Shown here: positions 56,777 through 64,000 of the stretch, piece after piece
Layout of the letters: each line of letters starts with the position of its first letter
Position numbering within the stretch: the stretch's first letter is position 1
Assembly: GCA_963971305.1 (NCBI GenBank)
Contig: OZ020308.1
Coordinates: 33,013,275-33,077,274, forward strand
Direction: 5' to 3'
Source of the DNA: Arcuatula senhousia
Taxonomy: Eukaryota; Mollusca; Bivalvia; Mytilida; Mytilidae
DNA length: 64,000 bases
Notes under the pieces: generated by a model
Seen by the model: only the letters and a program-made list of their open reading frames with translations
Told to the model about the DNA's origin: nothing
Databases searched by the model: none
Translations under genes and position numbers: made by a program

Positions 56777-58597
56777 TTACTCATTTTGGAAGAAGTGAGA
56801 AGGAAGGAAGGAATGGAAGGGAAGATAAAGAAGAAAGGAATGAAAGGAGAGCAAAAGAAGGAAAGAAAGAGGGGAAGGAAGGAAGGAGAGGAGAGGGAGG
56901 GAAGGAGAGAAAGAAGGGATGAAAAGGAAGGAAGGAAGGAGAGGAGAGGGAAGAGAAAGAGGGGTGGAAGGAAGGAAAGAGAGAAAGAAGGGGATAAAAG
57001 GAAGCAAGGAGAGGGAATGAGTAAATGGAGAGGAAAGGAAGGAGAGAAAGAAGGGGGAGAAAAGGAAGGGGTGAGAGAAAGAAGGAAGAGAAAAGAAAGA
57101 AGAGAAAGAAGGGGAGAAAAGGAAGGTAAGGGAGGGAAGGAGAAAAAGAAGGAGCGGAGTTGGAGGGAAGGAGAGAAAAGAGAAGAGAGGGAGGGAAGGA
57201 GAGAAAGAAGGGGTGAAAAGGAAGGAAGGAGAGGAAAGGAGAGGGAAGAGAAAGACGGGTGGAAGGAAGGAGAGAAAGAAGGGAAAGAAAAGGAAGGAAG
57301 GAGAGGGAAGGAGTGAAAGAAGGAGAGGAAAGGAAGGAGAGAAAGAAGGGTAGACAAAAGGAAGGAAGAAAAGAAAGCGGGAGAGAAAGGGAAGGAGAGG
57401 AGAGGAAGTATAGGGAGGGAAGGAAAGAAAAGCAAGAAAGGGAGGGAGGAGAGGAGAGGGAATGAGTGGAAGAAGGATAAAAAAGGAAGGAAGGGGAGGA
57501 GAGGGAGAGAAGGAGAGAAAGAAGGGGTGAAAAGGAAGAAAGGAGAGAAGAGGAGAGGGAAGAAGAAAAAGAGGGGTGAAAGGAATGAAGGAGATGGAAG
57601 GAAGAAAAGAAGGAGAGGAAAGGAAGGAGAGAAAGAAGTGGGGAGAAGAAAGGAAGGAACAAGAGAAAGAGGGGAGAAAAGGAAGGAAGGAGAGAAAGAA
57701 GGGGGGAGAAAAGGAGTGAAAGAAGGAGAGGGAGGGAAGGAGAGAAAGAAGGGAGAGAAAAGGAAGGAAGGAGAGGAGAGGGAAGGAGTGAAAGAAGGAC
57801 AGAAAAGGAAGGAAGGACAGGAGAGGGAAGAAGAGAGAGGGGTGGAAGGAAGGAATGAGAGAAAGAAGCAGGAGAAAGGGAAGTTAGGAAGGAAGGAAGG
57901 AGAGAGAAGTAGTGAAGTTGGCGAGGAAATGAAGGAGAGAAAGAACTGGGAGACGAAAGGAAGGAAGAAGAGAAAGAGGGGGAGAAAAGGAAGGAAGGAG
58001 AGAAAGAAAGAGAGAAAAGGAAGGAGAGGAGAGGAAGGAGAGGGAGAGTGGAAAGAAAGAAGGGGGAGAAAAGGAAGGAATGGAGGAAGGAGAGGAGAGG
58101 GAGAGGAGAGAAGGAAGGGGTGAAAAGGAAGGAAGGAGAGAAGAGAAGAGGGAAGAAGAAAAAGAGGGAAGGAGTGAAATAAGGAGAGGAAAGGAAGGAG
58201 AGAAAGAAGTGGGGAGAAGAAAGGAAGGAAGAAGAGAAAGAGGGGAGAAAAGGAAAGAAGGATAGAAAGAAGGGGGAGAAAAGGAGTGAAAGAAGGAGAG
58301 GGAAGGAAGGAGAGATAGAAGGGGGGAAAGGAAGGAGAGAACAAAGGGGAGACGAAAGGAAGGAAGAGAAAGAGGGCTAGAAAGGAAGGAGAGGAGAGGA
58401 AGTATAGGGAGGGAAGGAGAGAAAAGCAAGGAAGGGAGGGAAGGAGAGAAAAGCAAGGAAGGGAGGAAGGAGAGGAGAGGGAAGAAGAAAAAGAGGGGTG
58501 AAAGGAAGGAAGGAAGGAGAGTGAAGGAGTGAAAGAAGGAGAGGAAAGGAAGGAGAGAAAGAAGTGGGGAGAAGAAAGGAAGGAATAAGAGTAAGGG
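56777..58597 (+). repeat. Large polypurine tract, left part
   Basis: At about 56775 the strand switches abruptly from C/T to A/G. The tract consists of loosely periodic blocks (GGAAGGAGAGAAAGAAGGGG, AAAAGGAAGGAAGGAGAGGA). It continues at 61692 after the inserted element. Its minus strand gives a 548-residue S/F/L/P frame, rejected as a gene. Confidence 0.94.
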
Positions 58598-61500
58598 CAG
58601 TGTTCTCCCCAGGCCCTTTTAGCATCTCGGGACTGAGACGCTATCGTAATTTGCTGAGATGCTATCAGTCTTTACCGAGACGCTATTTCAAATAGTTAAA
58701 AATACAAAGGTTTATGAAGCCACTACTGACTGATTGATGATCATAGAGTAATTGACACATTTACAAATCTAAACCAATTAACAATGAAATCAATGGTCAT
58801 GGTTTTGTCAATTAATTAGGAAATATCGATCTTTGAACTGATTAGCCATGCAGACTGCAGGTGAACACCTTTTGCGAAGTGAATTATTTCTATTGGACAA
58901 CCAACCAGGACCAATAGGATTTGACCAAAACAAAAACAAACATATGCACACATGCTTTTATTCAGGTGTGTTATTAGAACATGAGCCGTTAAATTCTAAA
59001 TAAACAGTCATAACCCATACCCAATATAAAGAAAATGCTTTTTACCTCAATGAAACATGATTAATTCAATTGTAACATTTGTTATTCCAAAATATTGATT
59101 TCTAGATATATTGTTTGACCTTTGGTCTCAACAGGAAGTCTAAAAATAGATTCCCAATTTCCCATTACCTTATCTAGCATTTTCTCCTTTTGGCAGGAGA
59201 ATATGATTCTGTCAACTTAGTGACTCTTAACCAGTGTGAATGAAATGTAAACATTTGTACTTGGTAATTTATTTATGCCAAAGACAAAAGCTATTTAATT
59301 ACTTTTTAGCTCACCTGGACCGAAGGTCCAGGTGAGCTATTACCATCACTTGGCGTCCGTCGTCATCGTCGTCGTCGTCGTCTGTCGTCGTCGTCTGTTA
59401 ACAATTTTTCAAAAATCTTCTCCTCTGAAACTACCAAACAGAATTTAATGAAACTTGGTATGAATGATCCTTAGGGTGTCCTGCACCAAACTTGTGTTTT
59501 GATTTTTGATCCGTTAAAAAACATGGCCGCCGTTACTAAAAATAGACTAGGGGGGTCAGACTACTGTTTTTGGCTTATAAATCAAAAAGTATAAGAGATA
59601 GAGGAAATCTGAGGCCACGCTACTGATTCAGCATCAAAAGCTCTACAAAAGTCTCCATTTGGTCAAAGTTGTCAGATGACCCCTTATAGGGGTTACGGCC
59701 CCTTGAAGGTGAAAAATAGCATTTTTTCATGTTTTTGGCCTACAGAATGAAAACTATTGCAGATAGAGATTAGCTGTTGCTTGCTTAAATGTTCAGCTCA
59801 TTTAGCTCTACAAAAGTCTCCATAGGGTCGAAGTTGTCAGATCACCCCTTATAGGGGTTACGGCCCCTTAAAGGTGAAAAATAGCCATTTTTCATGTTTT
59901 TGGCCTACAGAATGAAAACTATTGCAGATAGAGATTAGCTGTTGCTTGCTTAAATGTTCAGCTCATTTAGCTTTACAAAATTCTCCATAGGGTCGAAGTT
60001 GTCAGATGACCCCTTATAGGGATTACGGCCCCTGAAAAATAGCGATTTTTCATGTTTTTGTCCTACAAAATGAAAACTATTGCAGATAGAGATTAGCTGT
60101 TGCTTGCTTAAATGTTCAGCTCATTTAACTCTACAAAATTTTCCATAGGGTCGAAGTTGTCAGATGACCCCTTATAGGGGTTACGGCCCCTGTAAAATAG
60201 CGATTTTTCATGTTTTTGTCCTACAAAATGAAAACTATTGCAGATAGAGATTAGCTGTTGCTTGCTTAAATGTTCAGCTCATTTAGCTCTACAAAATTTT
60301 CCATAGGGTCGAAGTTGTCAGATGACCCCTTATAGGGGTTACGGCCCCTGAAAAATAGCGATTTTTCATGTTTTTGGCCTACAGAATGAAAATTATTGCA
60401 GATAGAGATTAGCTGTTGCTTGCTTAAATGTTAAGCTCATTTAACTCTAAAAAAATCTCCATAGGGTCGAAGTTGTCAGACAACCCCTTATAGGGGTTAC
60501 AGCCCCTGAAAAATAGTGATTTTTCATGTTTTTGGCCTACAGAATGAAAACTATTGCAGATAGAGATTAGCTGTTGCTTGCTTAAATGTTCAGCTCATTT
60601 AGCTTTACAAAATTCTCCATAGGGTCGAAGTTGTCAGATGACCTCTTATAGGGATTAATGCCCCTGAAAAATAGCGATTTTTCATGTTTTTGTCCTACAA
60701 AATGAAAACTATTGCAGATAGAGATTAGCTGTTGCTTGCTTAAATGTTCAGCTCATTTAACTCTACAAAATTTTCCATAGGGTCGAAGTTGTCAGATGAC
60801 CCCTTACAGGGGTTACGGCCCCTGAAAAATAAACATTTTTCATGTTTTTGGCCTACAGAATGAAAACTATTGCAGATAGAAGATTAGCTGTTGCTTGCTT
60901 AAATGTTCAGCTCATTTAGCTCTACGAAAGTCTCCATAGGGTCGAAGTTGTCAGATAACCTCTTATAGGGGTTACGGCCCCTGAAAAATAGCGTTTTTTC
61001 ATGTTTTTGGCCTACAGAATGAAAACTGTTGCACATAGAGATTAGCTGTTGCTTGCTTAAATGTCTCCATAAGGTCGAAGTTCTGTTGCTTGCTTAAATG
61101 TCTCCATAAGGTCGAAGTTGTCAGATGACTCCTTATAGGGGTTATGGCCCCTTATAGGTGAAAAATGGTGTTTTTGGCCTATAGAATGAAAACTATTGCA
61201 GGTAAAGAAAAGCTGTTGCTTGCTTATATGTTCAGCTCATTCAACTCTACAAAAGTATAGGGTCAACATCAAGACCAGGTGAGCGATTCAGGCTCCTGGG
61301 AGCCTCTTGTTATTGCTTCAAACCCAGGCAAATGGCTTTCAGGCCTGTCTTTTTCTCTTCCATCCTTGGTAACTGGATGCAGTTCACTGAGAGCTCATAG
61401 ATAACAAAAGACAAACTGATGTTTTAGCTATTGTTAAATTGCTACAATCAGTTTTACTCCAACTCTTTCTTAATATGGAACTATAGTATCCATAGCTTGA

Positions 61501-61691
61501 AGGTAGACTTACATCAAATGGGGTGGGTGGTGAAGGGAAGAAAGGGGGGTATCATAAAACATGTATACATGGTCAAGAACTACTCATAAATTGATGGTGA
61601 AACGTCGATCGACATGATTTTTTATCTTTCTGACACCTGATATTGTTTACGCAAAATGTAATGCTATCCAAAATTTCTGGGGAGAACACTG
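58598..61691. mobile_element. 3.1-kb hAT-like TIR element inserted in the purine tract
   Basis: Left end CAGTGTTCTCCCCAG and right end CTGGGGAGAACACTG are perfect 15-bp inverted repeats. AAGGG flanks both sides (58593-58597 and 61692-61696), a 5-bp target duplication. About 2 kb of the interior is a nested tandem-core element; without it the element is about 1.1 kb. Subterminal ACGCTATC / GATGCTATC words recur at 58639-58690. No transposase frame, so non-autonomous. Same family as 16280-16454. Confidence 0.85.
59303..61311 (+). mobile_element. Tandem-core element B, copy 4 (about 10 units of 157 bp)
   Basis: Starts TTTTTAGCTCACC. The hairpin at 59308-59338 is perfect: AGCTCACCTGGACC, loop GAA, GGTCCAGGTGAGCT. 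A GTC-rich run (59353-59398) follows. About ten units each carry TCTCCATAGGGTCGAAGTTG, GACCCCTTATAGGGGTTACG, ATGAAAACTATTGCAGATAG and AGCTGTTGCTTGCTTAAATG. The right end has the palindrome AGGCTCC-TG-GGAGCCT (61290-61305) and CTTGTT. It lies inside the hAT-like element, so it inserted later. Confidence 0.9.
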
Positions 61692-62885
61692 AAGGGGAAA
61701 AAAGGAAGGAAGGAGAGAAAGCAGGGGGAGAAAAGGAGTGAAAGAAGGAGAGGGAGGGAAAGAGAGAAAGAAGGGAGAGAAAAGGAAGAGAGGAAGGAAG
61801 GAGAGGAGAAGGAAGAAGCAAGAGGGGTGGAAGGAAGGAAGGAGAGAAAGAAGGGGGAGAAAAGGAAGTGAGGAAGGAAGGAAGGAGAGAGAAGTAGTGA
61901 AAATTGGAGAGGAAAGGAAGGAAAGAAAGAACTGGGAGACGAAAGGAAGGAAGAAGAGAAAGAGGGGGGAAAGGAAGGAAGGAGAAAAAGAAAGGGAGAA
62001 AAGGAAGAAGAGGAGAGGGAGGGTGGAAAGAAAGAATGGAGAGAAAAGGAAGGAAGGGAGGAAGGCGAGGAGGGGAAGAGAAGGAGAGAAGGAAGGGGTG
62101 AAAAGGAAGAGAGAGAAGAGGAGAGGGAATAAGAAATAGAGGAAAGGAGTGAAAGAAGGAGAGAAAAGGAATGAGAGAAAGAAGTGGGGAGAAGGAGGGA
62201 AGAAGAGAAAGAGGGGAGAAAAGGAAAGAAGGATAGAAAGAAGGGGGAGAAAAGGAGTGAAAGAAGGAAAGGGAGGGAAGGAGAGAAAGAAGGGGAGAAA
62301 AAGAAGGAAGGAGAGAAGGAGAGGGAAGGAGTGAAAGGACAGAAAAGGAAGGAGAGAAAGAAGGGGTGAAAAGGAAGGAAGGAGAGGAAAGAAGAGAAAG
62401 GGGTGGAAGGAAGGAAGGAGAGAAAGAAGGCGGAGATAAGGAAGTAAGGAGAGAAAGGAGGGAGAAAAAAAGAGAGACAGGAGAGAGGAAGAAAAAAGGA
62501 AGGGGAGAAGAAAAAAATGATAGTAGGGAAGGAAGGAAGGAAGGAATTAATGAAAGAAGAGGGGAGGAAGAAATGGAAGTAGGAGAGGGATGGAAGTAGA
62601 GAAATGTGGAGAAGAAAAGGAAGGAGAGAAAGGAGGGGGAAGAAAGGAAGGAGGAAAGGTACAAAAAAAGGGAGTGCAGAGAAAAGGGAGATAAGGAGGT
62701 AAAGAAAGGAAGGATGGAAGAGATAGGAAATAGAGAAGGGAGGGAAGGAAGTAGAGAGGAGAGGAGGGAAAGAAGGGATGAGAAGAGGAGAGGAGTGAAG
62801 AAAGGAAGAACAAATGGAGGGAAGGAAAAACAGGAGTGAAGAAAGAGGGTATGAAAAAAAGGATGGAGGGAAGGAAAAGAAGAAA
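61692..62885 (+). repeat. Large polypurine tract, right part
   Basis: Continuation of the tract interrupted at 58597: GGAAGGAAGGAGAGAAAGC... with the same block types. It becomes less regular after about 62440. Long S/F/P-type frames on the minus strand are by-products. Confidence 0.93.
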
Positions 62886-64000
62886 ATTAATGAATGAAGT
62901 TGAACATAGAATGATTGAGCATTTAAAATGAAACAGCAGATGAGAATAGAAGTGAGGAACTTTAACTGCAAGCTTTCCTTGTACAAACTAGCGACTAATC
63001 TATGATCATAAGTTAGTACTAGGGTTGTGCATGGGTAGTAAACAGTTAGACTACATTAACAAGACATCTTTAAAACAACATGAAAGACTTCATAGACTTA
63101 TGTCAATTTGTTTAAATAAGATATATTATCCACTCACTTTTCAAATATTTCACTTAATACTGGACGTTTGTTTTTTTGTTTAACTTTTTTAGGGTGTATG
63201 TGTTTGTGTATGGTTTGGGGTTTTTTATTCCTTTTTTTTTTGGTGTGTGCGTGTGTTTGGCTAAACACCCTTTTTACCTGGATTCAACAGGTAATTCAGT
63301 TAATTTAAGTTCTGCATATTGACTTAAATTTTTCATTGTGAAAAAGAAAAGAAAAACGTTGCACTATAATCATCCTTCTATTTAAAGCTGTTTGGATAAA
63401 ATTGATATTTTCAAAATCTTCATTTATATTCTGAACAGCAAGTTTTTGTTCAGCAAGAGAAATTCTATTCACTTATTTTGTAAAAAGCACAGGTAAGGCA
63501 ATTATCAAATAATTCATAGATTCTCATCCAAATTTCTTTAAAAAATGGGACGGGAGGACGAATTTTATTTTTATATTTTTTATCCATTTTGATAAAATAT
63601 TCTGCCATTTTAAAGAAAAAATGGACAAAAGTTAACAAAATTTCCTAAAAATCAAAATCACATTTTTGAGGGGGCTAAAATAATAGGGGAGGGAGGGGAT
63701 GAGAATTTAGGATATTTTCTATAATGGTCTAAAGTGAAGATAGGTTATTAAATCTTGCAAGTGCCATTGAGTTAAAGTTAAGTGTAAGCAATGTTACACA
63801 TGTATAATTCCCACCTGTTCAAATTGGCATTATAGTGTTAAACATACTTTCAATGATAACAGAGTGTGTGTTCTTATGGTGGAGATAATCATTGTTGACC
63901 CTGTGCATGTTATTGGCAATCCTTATTACATACAGGTTTTTGTAAATTACCAATCTAAACTCAAAAATCTACTACCTGAGTGGTATCATTCTATTTTATT
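62886..64000. other. AT-rich right edge
   Basis: No gene seen. T/G-rich runs at 63165-63260. The dispersed repeat at 63495-63740 is listed separately. Confidence 0.45.
63495..63740 (+). repeat. Dispersed repeat, copy 2
   Basis: TCTCATCCAAATTTCTTTAA, GACGAATTTTATTTTTATAT, TCTGCCATTTTAAAGAAA, GGGGATGAGAATTTAGGATA parallel 29680-29900 in order and spacing. Confidence 0.7.

Noticed and set aside
56366..57316. 316-residue + strand open frame
   Set aside because: Runs from the pyrimidine tract into the purine tract, changing from S/F/L to K/E/R/G composition at the switch; compositional artefact.
56698..58344. 548-residue minus-strand open frame
   Set aside because: Only S, F, P and L in bulk; it is the complement of the polypurine tract and has no family features.
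59150..59215. Possible minus-strand exon encoding SCQKEKMLDK before a GTAATG donor
   Set aside because: The peptide could fit a coiled coil upstream of the 42965-43135 exon, but the acceptor is weak and the sequence lies inside the hAT-like transposon.
61573..62986. 363- and 440-residue minus-strand open frames
   Set aside because: They overlap each other in different frames and derive from the purine tract plus the transposon end.

Overview
The window is eukaryotic nuclear DNA, most likely from a bivalve mollusc and possibly a mytilid. It is AT-rich, its genes are split by long introns, the palindromic word TACATGTA is scattered throughout, and it carries repeats typical of bivalves: tandem-core elements with (ACGG)n-like runs, a relic of a common mussel repeat, and tRNA-type SINEs with a mollusc-like core. 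No bacterial-type genes, operons or CRISPR arrays are present.

One gene is complete. On the + strand, eight coding exons between 5393 and 29077 splice in frame into a 661-residue DHHC palmitoyltransferase of the ZDHHC5/ZDHHC8 type, with a C-terminal PDZ ligand. Its last intron (about 15.5 kb) holds a nested transposon cluster, a near-perfect 1.6-kb direct duplication and several miniature elements. Two partial genes lie on the minus strand. One is divergent from the palmitoyltransferase: two exons at 3768-4826, start MGNQFT, running off the left edge, with a shared promoter region at about 5040-5390. The other shows only its terminal exon (42965-43135), whose end resembles the Rab11-binding domain of Rab11-FIP proteins.

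Layout: 1-3767 AT-rich sequence with small repeats; 3768-4826 divergent gene; 5041-5392 promoter; 5393-29077 palmitoyltransferase; 29078 to about 31.1 kb its probable 3' UTR; 31-43 kb repeats, SINE and tandem-core elements; 42.97-43.14 kb last exon of a minus gene; 44-54.5 kb tandem-core elements and three minisatellites (68/45 bp, 18 bp, 24 bp); 55.4-62.9 kb a very large pyrimidine tract followed by a purine tract, the latter split by a 3.1-kb TIR element that itself contains a 2-kb tandem-core element; 62.9-64 kb AT-rich sequence with one dispersed repeat.

The most notable points are four in-frame copies of a splice donor at the zinc-finger exon of the palmitoyltransferase, a shared architecture (terminal hairpin, GACGGAC-type run, tandem core) across several dissimilar repeat families, and a datable nest of insertions in the purine tract. 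Nearly all longer open frames outside the exons are by-products of tandem repeats.
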